Shown here in pieces: positions 18,139 to 26,910 of a DNA stretch of 64,000 bases (positions are counted from its first letter, which is position 1; each line of letters begins with the position of its first letter). This DNA comes from Streptococcus gallinaceus. Its GTDB lineage: Bacteria; Bacillota; Bacilli; Lactobacillales; Streptococcaceae. Under the pieces are notes generated by a model that saw only the letters and a list, made by a program, of their open reading frames with translations, made no database searches and was not told the DNA's origin. The translations under genes and the position numbers were made by a program. The stretch is taken from NCBI RefSeq assembly GCF_024170225.1, contig NZ_JALJXU010000005.1, positions 100,722-164,721 of the forward strand, given 5' to 3'.

Positions 18139-19158
18139 ATGAATAAGAAAATCCTTGAAAAATTAGCCAAAACAGAATTGCATTGTCACTTAGATGGTTC
18201 TCTTTCAATGGCAGCTATTCGTCAATTGGCAGAAATGGCAACCATCAGCATTCCTGCGTCGGACGAAGAGTTGAAAGCCTGTATTACTGCACCGGATCAT
18301 GTGGAAAATCTGATGGATTATTTGAAGACCTTTGATTTTGTACGTCCGCTTTTGCAGACTAAGGAAGCCTTGGCTGTGGCAGCTTATGATGTAGCTAAGC
18401 AAGCAGCGAAAGAAAATGTTCTTTATATAGAGATTCGATTTGCACCGGAACTGTCTATGGATGCAGGATTGACAGCTATTGAGACGGTAGAGGCTGTCTT
18501 GACAGGACTCCAACGTGCAGAAAAAGAGTTTGGAATTGTAGCCAAATTGCTGGTATGCGGTATGCGCCAATCCAATCCAGCTACGACACGAGATATTTTG
18601 TTTCACCTAGCAGAGTTAGCACCACAAGGCTTGGTTGGATTTGACTTTGCGGGAGATGAGCATGGATTTCCACCGGAAACGATCAGAGATCTGATTGCTC
18701 AAGTGCAAGAATCTGGTTTTCCCATGACGCTTCATGCGGGTGAGTGTGGTTGTCCGAGTCATATTTCAACGAGCTTAGCCATGGGAATCAAGCGGATGGG
18801 GCATGTGACAGCCATTCATCATCAACCGGAGATTATCGAGGAGTTTGTCCGTCAAGGTGCAACTGCGGAGCTCTGTCTGACGAGTAATCTTCAAACCAAA
18901 GCAGCACCCAGTCTAGCAGATTTTCCTTACCTTGAGTTAAAAGCGGCGGGCGCTAATATCACCATCAATACAGACAATCGCACGGTGTCCGCTACCAATC
19001 TTACAAAGGAATACAGCCATTTTGTGGAATATTTTGGAACGACCATAGAAGAGTTTTTGCAGCATAATGAAACAGCCATCCGCGCATCCTTTACCAGCCA
19101 GTCTCAGAAAGAGGAACTGCTCACCAAACTCCAGGAGTTCTATGCTCCCTTTCTTTAA
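18139..19158 (+). CDS. add: Adenosine deaminase
   Basis: The 339-residue cytoplasmic zinc enzyme converts adenosine to inosine in purine salvage. Zinc and catalytic motifs are His15 and His17 in ELHCHLDGS, the HAGE motif in MTLHAGECG, the later His-containing [10 protein letters not shown], and [10 protein letters not shown] near the C-terminus. The second Asp of the usual TDDP motif is Asn here, as in some streptococcal members. The start at 18139 follows GGGAG and gives the usual length; the ATG at 18109 lies in the -10 element. It forms a separate transcription unit from the upstream transporter. Confidence 0.87.
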   Translation: MNKKILEKLAKTELHCHLDGSLSMAAIRQLAEMATISIPASDEELKACITAPDHVENLMDYLKTFDFVRPLLQTKEALAVAAYDVAKQAAKENVLYIEIRFAPELSMDAGLTAIETVEAVLTGLQRAEKEFGIVAKLLVCGMRQSNPATTRDILFHLAELAPQGLVGFDFAGDEHGFPPETIRDLIAQVQESGFPMTLHAGECGCPSHISTSLAMGIKRMGHVTAIHHQPEIIEEFVRQGATAELCLTSNLQTKAAPSLADFPYLELKAAGANITINTDNRTVSATNLTKEYSHFVEYFGTTIEEFLQHNETAIRASFTSQSQKEELLTKLQEFYAPFL

Positions 19159-19257
19159 AGGAGGAGATTAAAATTCTTTATTCGCCCTTAAATTTTATAT
19201 ATTAGACGGAGTGGAGGTTCCGTGTTAAGATAAAAACAACAATAAGGAGGGCGAGAT

Positions 19258-19938
19258 ATGGTTAAGGTAATTGTTGGAATTTCAGGAAATATCAAGGAGT
19301 TACCAGCCATGTCAGGCATGGTCTATGATGCGGTAGGACGTGATTTGTCTCAGGGCGTAACAGAGGTGGGAGGGCTTCCGATTGTGATTCCCGTTGGAGC
19401 TCCGAGCCTTGCTAAGGACTATGTGTCTATGATTGATAAATTGATTTTATCAGGTGGTCAGCATGTTCATCCCAAATTTTATGGCGAGAAAAAAGTCATT
19501 GATAGCGATGATTATTCACTGGAACGAGATGAATTTGAATTGGCTTTGATTCGAGAGGCTTTGAAGCAAGGTAAGCCAATCTTTGCTGTTTGCCGTGGAA
19601 TGCAATTGCTGAATGTAGCTTTGGGCGGCAGTCTTCATCAAGAAATCGCTAATCACTGGCAGGAAGATTTGTCAGGAACTTGCCATGATGTTCAGTTGCT
19701 ACCCAATAGTCGAGTCAGCCACCTCTTTCAACAAAGTCGTCAGGTTAACTCGCTCCATCGACAGAGTATCAAAGAATTAGGAGAAGGTTTGGTCGTCACT
19801 GCTAAGGATCCGCGCGATGGAACGATTGAAGCCTACGAAGGCGAGGCGCTCTTGGGCCTCCAGTGGCATCCCGAATTTCTGCTAGAAAATAGCGAAGCCA
19901 ACAGACGCCTCTTTGAGTATCTAGTAAAAGAATTTTAA
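19258..19938 (+). CDS. Class I glutamine amidotransferase, PuuD-like gamma-glutamyl hydrolase family
   Basis: The 226-residue protein belongs to the peptidase C26 group. The nucleophile is Cys112 in VCRGMQLLNVALGG, and the catalytic His-Glu lies in LQWHPE near the C-terminus. In this family PuuD cleaves gamma-glutamyl-GABA, but members act on varied gamma-glutamyl amides. No amidotransferase acceptor domain is attached, so hydrolysis is more likely than transfer. It is monocistronic with an AAGGAGGGCGAG ribosome site and a strong terminator. The substrate is unknown. Confidence 0.85.
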   Translation: MVKVIVGISGNIKELPAMSGMVYDAVGRDLSQGVTEVGGLPIVIPVGAPSLAKDYVSMIDKLILSGGQHVHPKFYGEKKVIDSDDYSLERDEFELALIREALKQGKPIFAVCRGMQLLNVALGGSLHQEIANHWQEDLSGTCHDVQLLPNSRVSHLFQQSRQVNSLHRQSIKELGEGLVVTAKDPRDGTIEAYEGEALLGLQWHPEFLLENSEANRRLFEYLVKEF

Positions 19939-19965
19939 ATGATTGAATCTTTATAAACAGGAAAG

Positions 19966-19996
19966 GCTGAGAACTTGCGTCTCAGCTTCTTTTTAT
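19966..19996 (+). terminator. Terminator after the glutamine amidotransferase gene
   Basis: GCTGAGA (19966-19972) pairs with TCTCAGC (19980-19986), followed by TTCTTTTT. Confidence 0.85.
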
Positions 19997-20002
19997 ATAG
20001 GG

Positions 20003-20019
20003 TATAGTCTACGGCTATA
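20003..20019. promoter_or_regulatory. MET-box-like inverted repeat upstream of metQ
   Basis: TATAGTCTACGGCTATA has the 17-base layout of the streptococcal MET box (TATAGTTTSAAACTATA), with conserved outer arms and a diverged centre. It lies about 160 bases upstream of metQ. A MetR/MtaR-type regulator could bind it. Confidence 0.5.
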
Positions 20020-20166
20020 TACTTTACAAAAAGGAGATAAAAGAATTTTAAGTGGCAGTTAAAAATTCTATATTGGGCAGTCGCCTGTCTTTGTGATAAG
20101 ATAATGACAGTTAAAAAACTTAGGGATGTGAAAGTAAATCCTTCACATTCAAAAAGGAGAAAAAGT

Positions 20167-21018
20167 ATGAATTTTAAAAAAGTATTTGGATTAGCAGCTG
20201 TGGCTGTTTTGTCAATTGGTGCTCTTGCAGCATGTGGTTCAAAGAAGGCAAGCAAGTCTGATAGCAACACTGTAAAAATCGGTGTGATGGGCTTGAGCGC
20301 AACAGAAGAAGCGCGATGGGACAAGATTAAAGAACTCTTGGGCGACGATGTGAAGTTGGAGTTCACTGAGTTCACAGATTATTCTCAACCAAACCGCGCA
20401 GTTGCTGAAGGAGAAGTAGATATCAATGCTTTCCAACACCACAACTTCCTCAACAACTGGAACAAAGAAAATAAAGGTGACTTGGTAGCGATTGCGGATA
20501 CTATTATCTCACCAATCCGTCTCTACTCAGGTACTGAAAATGGAAAAAACAAATACAAATCAGTAGAAGAGATTCCGAACGGAGCAGAGATTGCAGTACC
20601 AAATGATGCAACAAATGAAAGCCGTGCTCTTTACCTCCTCCAATCAGCTGGTTTGATTAAATTGGATGTATCAGGAACTGAATTGGCTACTGTTGTCAAC
20701 ATCAAAGAAAATCCTAAAAACTTGAAAGTAACCGAATTGGATGCTAGCCAAACAGCTTCTTCACTTCAATCAGTTGCAGCAGCAGTTGTGAACAACACCT
20801 TCGTTCAAGAAGCAGGTTTGGACTATAAGAGTGCGCTTTACAAAGAAGTGAAAGACGAAAATTCTGAGCAATGGTACAACATCATTGCAGCGAAAAAAGA
20901 CTGGGAAAAATCAAACAAGGCTGATGCCATCAAGAAAATCATCAAAGCTTACCACACTGATGACGTGAAAAAAGTCATTGAAAAATCTTCAGACGGTTTG
21001 GACGAACCAGTTTGGTAA
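20167..21018 (+). CDS. metQ: MetQ, D/L-methionine-binding lipoprotein
   Basis: The 283-residue NlpA-family lipoprotein has a signal peptide ending in LAAC and a mature domain opening VKIGVMGLSATEEARWDKIK. The family signature FTDYSQPNRAVAEGEVDINAFQHHNFL is present. It delivers methionine to MetNP. The start was moved from an upstream in-frame ATG (20104) to 20167, because AAAAAGGAG lies just before it and the signal peptide starts there. A strong hairpin follows the gene, probably lowering read-through into the downstream genes. Confidence 0.93.
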   Translation: MNFKKVFGLAAVAVLSIGALAACGSKKASKSDSNTVKIGVMGLSATEEARWDKIKELLGDDVKLEFTEFTDYSQPNRAVAEGEVDINAFQHHNFLNNWNKENKGDLVAIADTIISPIRLYSGTENGKNKYKSVEEIPNGAEIAVPNDATNESRALYLLQSAGLIKLDVSGTELATVVNIKENPKNLKVTELDASQTASSLQSVAAAVVNNTFVQEAGLDYKSALYKEVKDENSEQWYNIIAAKKDWEKSNKADAIKKIIKAYHTDDVKKVIEKSSDGLDEPVW

Positions 21019-21047
21019 AAAACAACGGGAAAACGATCGTATAGCAA

Positions 21048-21071
21048 GAGGCGTGTGAACACATACGCCTC
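21048..21071 (+). terminator. Intercistronic hairpin after metQ
   Basis: GAGGCGTGTG (21048-21057) pairs with CATACGCCTC (21062-21071) with one G-T pair. The following tract, ATTTGCCTTATTA, is not a clean T run. This suggests a partial terminator or processing stem between metQ and the rest of the operon. Confidence 0.6.
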
Positions 21072-21098
21072 ATTTGCCTTATTATAAAGGAGTAAGTC

Positions 21099-22466
21099 AT
21101 GGCAGAAAAATTAGATAAAATTCAAGAATTTGAGTCCGATGCAGTGATTCAGCACTATTTTGAAGTGTTGAAAGTGTTGATTTCAAAAAAATCTATCTTT
21201 GCCCAACAGATTGGATTGTTAGAAGTTGCGACTTTTTTGAAAGAGCTATTTGAGGCGGAAGGGGCTGAAGTTCTTCTCGATGATTCCTATGCGGCACCCT
21301 TTGTGATGGCCAAGTTTAAGAGTCCACTTCCCGATGCCAAGACCATTATTTTTTATAATCACTACGATACAGTACCTGCTGATGGTGACCAAATTTGGAC
21401 AGGACAGCCATTTGAAGTGGATGTGCGTGATGGGCATATTTACGGCCGTGGTGTAGATGACGACAAGGGGCATATTATTGCTCGTCTGACAGCTGTTAAA
21501 CAGTATTTGACGCAGCATGAAGTTCTTCCTGTCAATATTACCTTTATCATGGAAGGGGCAGAAGAGTCAGCTTCTGTTGACTTGGATAAGTATTTGGAAA
21601 AATACAAATCTCATCTAGTCGGTGCAGATTTGCTCGTCTGGGAGCAAGGTTCACGCAATGTGCTGGACCAATTGGAAATTTCTGGTGGCAATAAAGGAAT
21701 TGTAACCTTTGATGTGTCTGTTAAGAGTGCGAACTTGGATATTCATTCATCTTATGGTGGTGTAGTGGATTCTGCAGCTTGGTACCTGCTTAACGCACTC
21801 CAATCCATGCGTGCAGCTGACGGTCGTATCTTGGTAGACGGTATTTACGACAAGGTTCAAGAACCAAATGAACGCGAGTTGGCCTTGGTGGAGGAATTTG
21901 CCCTAGCAACTAGCCAAATAGTGACAGAGGTTTACGGTTTGACACTCCCAACCTTGGTTGAAGAACGCAAAGAATTTTTGAAACGTTTGTATTTTGAGCC
22001 TTCTATGACCATCGAAGGGTTATCCACTGGCTATCTTGGACAAGGTGTTAAGACCATCATCCCAGCGCAAGCATCTGCAAAGATGGAAGTCCGCTTGGTG
22101 CCAGGCTTAGAGCCTCATGATGTACTAGACAAAATTCGCCAACATCTGATAAAATATAACTTTGAAAAGGTGCAAGTAGACTTTACCTTGGGCGAAATGA
22201 GTTACCGTAGTGATATGTCTGCTCCGTCTATCCTAAATGTCATCGAGCTGGCTAAAAAATTAACACCAGAAGGGGTTGCAGTCTTGCCAACCTCACCTGG
22301 AACAGGACCAATGCATACTGTTTTCTATGCTTTGGGTGTGCCGCAAGCTGGATTTGGGATGGGAAATGCCAATAGTCGTGACCACGCTGGCGACGAAAAT
22401 GTCCGCATTGCAGACTATGTCAGCCACATTGAACTAATCGAGGAGTTAATTACAAGTTATGAGTAA
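21099..22466 (+). CDS. M20-family metallopeptidase in the methionine uptake operon
   Basis: The 455-residue cytoplasmic enzyme is a dizinc M20 peptidase, probably a dipeptidase. Zinc and catalytic motifs are NHYDTVPA (His and Asp), [10 protein letters not shown] and EGAEES (general base Glu). A dimerisation domain interrupts the catalytic domain at about residues 200-330. It lies between metQ and metN and overlaps metN by eight bases. The same order occurs in other streptococci, suggesting it frees methionine from imported or internal peptides, which is inference. Confidence 0.88.
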   Translation: MAEKLDKIQEFESDAVIQHYFEVLKVLISKKSIFAQQIGLLEVATFLKELFEAEGAEVLLDDSYAAPFVMAKFKSPLPDAKTIIFYNHYDTVPADGDQIWTGQPFEVDVRDGHIYGRGVDDDKGHIIARLTAVKQYLTQHEVLPVNITFIMEGAEESASVDLDKYLEKYKSHLVGADLLVWEQGSRNVLDQLEISGGNKGIVTFDVSVKSANLDIHSSYGGVVDSAAWYLLNALQSMRAADGRILVDGIYDKVQEPNERELALVEEFALATSQIVTEVYGLTLPTLVEERKEFLKRLYFEPSMTIEGLSTGYLGQGVKTIIPAQASAKMEVRLVPGLEPHDVLDKIRQHLIKYNFEKVQVDFTLGEMSYRSDMSAPSILNVIELAKKLTPEGVAVLPTSPGTGPMHTVFYALGVPQAGFGMGNANSRDHAGDENVRIADYVSHIELIEELITSYE

Positions 22467-23523
22467 AAAAATGATTCAGTTGGATCATATTGATGTGACT
22501 TTTCATCAGAAAAAACGGACCATTGAAGCCGTTAAAGATGTCACTATCCATATCAATCAAGGCGATATTTATGGGATAGTTGGTTATTCTGGTGCAGGGA
22601 AATCAACTTTGGTCCGCGTTGTCAACCTCTTGCAGGTTCCAAGCAAGGGAAAAATTACCATTGATGAGGATGTCATCTTTGAAGGGGACAAGGTGACCCT
22701 GAAATCTAGTCAATTGCGTCAGAAGCGCCGCGAAATCGGAATGATTTTCCAGCATTTCAACCTGATGGCTCAGATGACTGCAGCAGAAAATGTAGCCTTT
22801 GCCCTCAAGCACTCAGGACTTTCAAAAGCTGAGAAGGCAGAAAAAGTTGCAAAATTATTGGAATTGGTCGGTTTGGCAGATCGTGCTGAAAACTATCCTT
22901 CTCAGTTGTCAGGTGGTCAAAAGCAACGGGTTGCCATTGCGCGTGCCTTGGCAAATGATCCAAAGATTTTGATTTCAGATGAAGCGACATCAGCCTTGGA
23001 CCCAAAAACAACCAAGCAAATCTTGGCTCTCTTACAAGAACTCAACCAAAAATTGGGATTGACCATTGTCTTGATTACCCACGAAATGCAGATTGTCAAG
23101 GACATTGCAAACCGTGTGGCTGTCATGCAAAATGGTCAATTGATTGAAGAAGGCTCTGTGCTCGAAATCTTCTCTCATCCGAAAGAAACCTTGACCCAAG
23201 ACTTCATCACAACAGCAACAGGAATCGACGAAGCCATGGTGAAAATCAACAAGCAAGAAGTCGTTCGTCAGTTACAAGCAGGCGAAAAGTTGGTTCAGCT
23301 CAAGTATGCAGGACATGCGACAGACGAGCCTTTGCTCAATCAAGTCTATAAGAACCATCAAGTAACGGCTAATATTCTGTATGCCAATATTGAAATTCTG
23401 GACGATACGCCAGTTGGTGAAATGGTTGTTATCTTATCAGGTCAGCCTGAAAATGTGACAGCGGCACTTGCTGAAATCAAGACTGCGCAAGTTGAAGTAA
23501 CGATTTTGAAGGAGGGAAATTAA
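22459..23523 (+). CDS. metN: MetN, methionine ABC transporter ATPase
   Basis: The 354-residue ATPase has Walker A GYSGAGKS, signature LSGGQKQR and Walker [16 protein letters not shown]-terminal NIL domain (about 270-350) in this family senses intracellular methionine and inhibits transport. The gene overlaps the peptidase gene by eight bases and ends directly before the permease ATG. Confidence 0.94.
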   Translation: MSKKMIQLDHIDVTFHQKKRTIEAVKDVTIHINQGDIYGIVGYSGAGKSTLVRVVNLLQVPSKGKITIDEDVIFEGDKVTLKSSQLRQKRREIGMIFQHFNLMAQMTAAENVAFALKHSGLSKAEKAEKVAKLLELVGLADRAENYPSQLSGGQKQRVAIARALANDPKILISDEATSALDPKTTKQILALLQELNQKLGLTIVLITHEMQIVKDIANRVAVMQNGQLIEEGSVLEIFSHPKETLTQDFITTATGIDEAMVKINKQEVVRQLQAGEKLVQLKYAGHATDEPLLNQVYKNHQVTANILYANIEILDDTPVGEMVVILSGQPENVTAALAEIKTAQVEVTILKEGN

Positions 23524-24228
23524 ATGTTGGATTCGATTTTACAATACATTCAGACCAATTTCCCAGATGTGTATAAGATTGGCTGGGATGGTCAAACAGG
23601 CTGGTGGACAGCAACGTATTTGACACTGTACATGACTTTTGCATCGTTTGCAGTTGGTGGTGTCATGGGCTTGGTGACAGGTCTGGCCTTGGTTATCACA
23701 GGTCCTAGTGGTATCCGGGAAAATAAAGTCGTTTTTTGGATTTTAGATACGGTTTCTTCTATCCTACGTGCGGTTCCATTTATTGTTCTATTGGCCTTGA
23801 TTTTCCCATTGACCAAGTTAATTGTCGGGACAACCATTGGTACAGACGCGGCCTTGGTACCGTTGGCGCTTTCCGTCTTTCCATTCTATGCGCGCCAAGT
23901 GCAGGTGGTCTTGGCTGAATTGGACCGTGGAGTGATTGAAGCAGCAGAAGCATCTGGCGCAACTTTCTGGGATATTGTTCTGGTTTACTTGGGAGAGGGA
24001 TTGCCAGAAATTATCCGTGTAACAACCTTCTCACTGGTTTCCTTGGTTGGATACACAGCTATGGCTGGAGCTATTGGCTCAGGTGGATTGGGAATGGTTG
24101 CCTTGGTCTATGGTCAACAACGGTTTAACTATGATGTTACCTTCTTGGCAACGATTTTGATTTTGCTGATTATTTTTATCATCCAGTTTATCGGGGACTT
24201 CCTTTCACGTAAGCTCAGTCACAAATAG
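23524..24228 (+). CDS. metP: MetP/MetI, methionine ABC transporter permease
   Basis: The 234-residue permease has about five membrane spans. The EAA loop LDRGVIEAAEASGATFWDIV contacts MetN. It starts immediately after the metN stop codon, with GGAGGG supplied by the end of metN. It is the last core gene of the transporter, and an aldo/keto reductase gene follows nine bases later, probably cotranscribed. Confidence 0.93.
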   Translation: MLDSILQYIQTNFPDVYKIGWDGQTGWWTATYLTLYMTFASFAVGGVMGLVTGLALVITGPSGIRENKVVFWILDTVSSILRAVPFIVLLALIFPLTKLIVGTTIGTDAALVPLALSVFPFYARQVQVVLAELDRGVIEAAEASGATFWDIVLVYLGEGLPEIIRVTTFSLVSLVGYTAMAGAIGSGGLGMVALVYGQQRFNYDVTFLATILILLIIFIIQFIGDFLSRKLSHK

Positions 24229-24237
24229 GAGTTGACA

Positions 24238-25074
24238 ATGAAAAACTACACAATGAACAATGGCTTAACCATACCTGCAGTTGGGTTTGGAACCTACTTA
24301 TCAAAAGATGGTGATGAGGTTTACCGCGCTGTTTTGACAGCTCTGGATGCAGGTTATCGTCATATCGATACCGCTGCTTATTATGGAAATGAAGAAAGCA
24401 TTGGTCGTGTCCTGAAGGATTCAGGGATTCCGCGCGAGGAGCTCTTTATCACGACAAAATTGTGGAATGATGCCCATGGTTATGACGAAGCAAAAGCAGC
24501 TTTAGAGACATCTCTTCAAAAATTACAGTTGGATTATGTGGACCTTTATTTGATTCATTGGCCAAATCCTGTTAACCTTCGTGACAGCTGGCAATTTGCA
24601 AATGCGGAAACTTGGCGTGCCATGGAAGAAATGGTTGAAGCGGGTCTGATTCGTACAATTGGTGTGAGTAACTTTATGGTTCACCACTTAGATGAGCTCT
24701 TAAAAACAGCCGCCATCGTCCCTGCGGTCAATCAAATCCGTCTAGCACCTGGCGTTTACCAGGAAGAGATTGTTCAGTATTGTAGAGGGAAAAATATCGT
24801 GATTGAGGCATGGAGCCCCTTGGGACGTGGCGAACTCTTTAGTCACCCAACCATGCTGGCTATTGCTGAAAAATACGATAAGTCGGTCGCACAAATTGCC
24901 CTTGCCTGGTCATGGGCACATGGCTTTTTACCCCTGCCTAAGTCGGTAACGGATAGTCGCATCATTGCTAATCTCGACTTCCAAGACCTTGTTTTATCGG
25001 ATGAAGATATTGAATCTATTACAGCTATCCAAGGTGTGACAGGAGCCTATAATCCTGATGAAACGAATTTCTAA
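24238..25074 (+). CDS. Aldo/keto reductase
   Basis: The 278-residue NADPH-dependent (beta/alpha)8 reductase belongs to the diketogluconate-reductase-like group. The catalytic tetrad is visible: Asp44 and Tyr49 in HIDTAAYYGNE, Lys74 in TTKLWN and His107 in LIHWPNP. The ATG at 24238 follows AGGAGTTGAC. The gene is nine bases after metP, so it is probably in that operon, though a functional link is not obvious. The physiological substrate is unknown. Confidence 0.9.
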   Translation: MKNYTMNNGLTIPAVGFGTYLSKDGDEVYRAVLTALDAGYRHIDTAAYYGNEESIGRVLKDSGIPREELFITTKLWNDAHGYDEAKAALETSLQKLQLDYVDLYLIHWPNPVNLRDSWQFANAETWRAMEEMVEAGLIRTIGVSNFMVHHLDELLKTAAIVPAVNQIRLAPGVYQEEIVQYCRGKNIVIEAWSPLGRGELFSHPTMLAIAEKYDKSVAQIALAWSWAHGFLPLPKSVTDSRIIANLDFQDLVLSDEDIESITAIQGVTGAYNPDETNF

Positions 25075-25085
25075 TGTATAATCAT

Positions 25086-25114
25086 TAGACAAATCCCCAC
25101 TTTTTTGCTATAAT
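25086..25114 (+). promoter_or_regulatory. Promoter of the glycyl-tRNA synthetase operon
   Basis: TAGACA (25086-25091), 17 bases, TATAAT (25109-25114) with a TGC extension. It drives the T-box leader that follows. Confidence 0.75.
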
Positions 25115-25120
25115 AGTCAC

Positions 25121-25304
25121 TAAGAGAGAAAGTCTTAGAACACTTGTTTAGCGAGCCCGTGGTAGTGGAAGACGGGTCCTGTTTACTAAAGAACTGGCGC
25201 TTTCGGATATTTAATAGTTAGAAATGAAGTTATAAATTAGGGTGGAACCGCGTTTCGACGCCCCTATGTCATTCGGCATAGGAGGGGAGAAAACGGTTCT
25301 TTTT
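25121..25304 (+). ncRNA. Glycine T-box riboswitch
   Basis: The leader holds the canonical T-box sequence AGGGTGGAACCGCG at 25239-25252, whose TGGA pairs with the tRNA acceptor end. The stem I specifier loop shows GGC (25196-25198), a glycine codon, within GAACTGGCGC. The terminator pairs GAACCG (25245-25250) with CGGTTC (25294-25299) around CCCCTATG/CATAGG, then TTTTT. Uncharged tRNA-Gly should stabilise the antiterminator and allow glyQ expression. Confidence 0.93.
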
Positions 25305-25347
25305 GCTTGTGCCCAACAGTTTTATTTCAGAAAAAGGAGATACTACA

Positions 25348-26262
25348 TTGAGTAAAAAACTTACTTTTCAAGAAATTATCTTGACCTTGCAACAATACTG
25401 GAACGACCAAGGCTGTATGTTGATGCAGGCTTACGACAATGAAAAAGGTGCGGGTACCATGTCACCCTACACTTTCCTGCGCGCCATCGGTCCTGAGCCA
25501 TGGAATGCGGCTTACGTAGAGCCTTCACGTCGTCCTGCCGATGGTCGTTATGGGGAAAATCCTAACCGTCTTTACCAACATCACCAATTCCAAGTGGTCA
25601 TGAAACCATCGCCATCCAATATCCAAGAATTGTATTTGAAATCATTGGAATTGCTGGGAATTAACCCACTGGAACACGATATTCGTTTCGTTGAAGACAA
25701 CTGGGAAAATCCATCAACAGGTTCTGCGGGGCTTGGTTGGGAAGTATGGCTTGACGGAATGGAAATCACACAGTTCACTTACTTCCAACAAGTTGGTGGC
25801 TTGCAAACTGGTCCTGTAACGTCTGAGGTTACTTACGGTCTTGAACGTTTGGCTTCTTACATCCAAGAAGTGGATTCGGTTTATGATATCGAATGGGCGC
25901 CAGGTGTTAAATACGGTGAAATCTTTACCCAGCCTGAGTATGAGCATTCAAAATATTCATTTGAAATCTCAGACCAAGACATGCTGCTTGAAAATTTTGA
26001 AAAATTTGAAAAAGAAGCAGCACGTGCTTTGGAAGAAGGTCTTGTTCACCCAGCTTATGACTACGTTCTCAAATGTTCACATACCTTCAACTTGCTTGAT
26101 GCGCGCGGTGCGGTTTCTGTAACGGAACGTGCAGACTACATCGCTCGCATTCGTAACTTGGCGCGTGTGGTTGCCAAAACATTCGTCGCAGAGCGTAAAA
26201 AACTTGGTTTCCCACTTTTGGACGAAGCAACACGTGAGCAATTGTTGGCTGAGGAAGAATAA
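25348..26262 (+). CDS. glyQ: Glycyl-tRNA synthetase alpha subunit
   Basis: The 304-residue subunit contains the class II catalytic core that activates glycine; sequence from [26 protein letters not shown] matches the family from its first residues. It begins at a TTG (25348), eight bases after AAAGGAG. Extending to the TTG at 25303 would run into the T-box terminator, so that start is rejected. It acts with the beta subunit GlyS. Unusually, an oxidoreductase gene sits between glyQ and glyS, overlapping the glyQ stop by one base. Confidence 0.95.
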   Translation: MSKKLTFQEIILTLQQYWNDQGCMLMQAYDNEKGAGTMSPYTFLRAIGPEPWNAAYVEPSRRPADGRYGENPNRLYQHHQFQVVMKPSPSNIQELYLKSLELLGINPLEHDIRFVEDNWENPSTGSAGLGWEVWLDGMEITQFTYFQQVGGLQTGPVTSEVTYGLERLASYIQEVDSVYDIEWAPGVKYGEIFTQPEYEHSKYSFEISDQDMLLENFEKFEKEAARALEEGLVHPAYDYVLKCSHTFNLLDARGAVSVTERADYIARIRNLARVVAKTFVAERKKLGFPLLDEATREQLLAEEE

Positions 26263-26900
26263 TGGATACACTGATTATTAACAGCCATCCAGATTTTGGA
26301 AATCCACAATCCTTTTCTCATCGTTTACAAGAGTTGTTTTGCCAGAAATTCACACAGGCTTTTCCACAAAGTACGCTGACAATTTTAAATCTCTACGATA
26401 CAGAAATTCCAGAAATCAGTAAGGAAGGCTTGTTGGCGGTGTGGAAAAAGTTGGGAACAGGCCAAGAACTGACGGCGCAAGAAGCGAAATTGGCCACCCA
26501 GTCTCAGTCACTTTTAGCCCAATTTAAGGCCCACAAACGGCAAGCATTTGTATCGCCTATGCACAATTTTAATGTCACAGCGCGTGCTAAATCTTACATT
26601 GATAATATTTTGGTGGCAGGCGAGACCTTCAAATACACCAAAGATGGATCAGTTGGTCTGATGACCGATGATTATCGGGTGATTCTCTTAGAGGCATCAG
26701 GTTCCGTTTATTCGGACAATGGTCGCTACACTCCCTATGAGTTTCCAGCCCTGTATCTGAGAGCCATTTACGAGGAATTTATGGGATTTTCTGATTTTCA
26801 AATTATCCGTGCCGAAGGCACAAGTGTCTTGGGCGCCGACAAGGTTTTGGAAAAGGCCGCTAAAGATTTGGATGCTGTTTTTGCAACATTTTACCAGTAA
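26262..26900 (+). CDS. Flavodoxin-fold NAD(P)H-dependent oxidoreductase
   Basis: The 212-residue protein has the flavodoxin-like fold of the NAD(P)H quinone dehydrogenase/azoreductase group: [19 protein letters not shown] at the N-terminus, then the flavin-binding segment SPMHNFNVTARAKSYIDNIL. Families of this type are often mislabelled acyl-carrier-protein phosphodiesterase. It shares one base with the glyQ stop and ends ten bases before glyS, so it is under T-box control. Why a redox enzyme should be in this operon is not evident. Confidence 0.82.
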   Translation: MDTLIINSHPDFGNPQSFSHRLQELFCQKFTQAFPQSTLTILNLYDTEIPEISKEGLLAVWKKLGTGQELTAQEAKLATQSQSLLAQFKAHKRQAFVSPMHNFNVTARAKSYIDNILVAGETFKYTKDGSVGLMTDDYRVILLEASGSVYSDNGRYTPYEFPALYLRAIYEEFMGFSDFQIIRAEGTSVLGADKVLEKAAKDLDAVFATFYQ

Positions 26901-26910
26901 GGAGTAACAC

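Noticed and set aside
25303..25347. Upstream extension of glyQ
   Set aside because: It would start inside the T-box terminator T run and has no family similarity.
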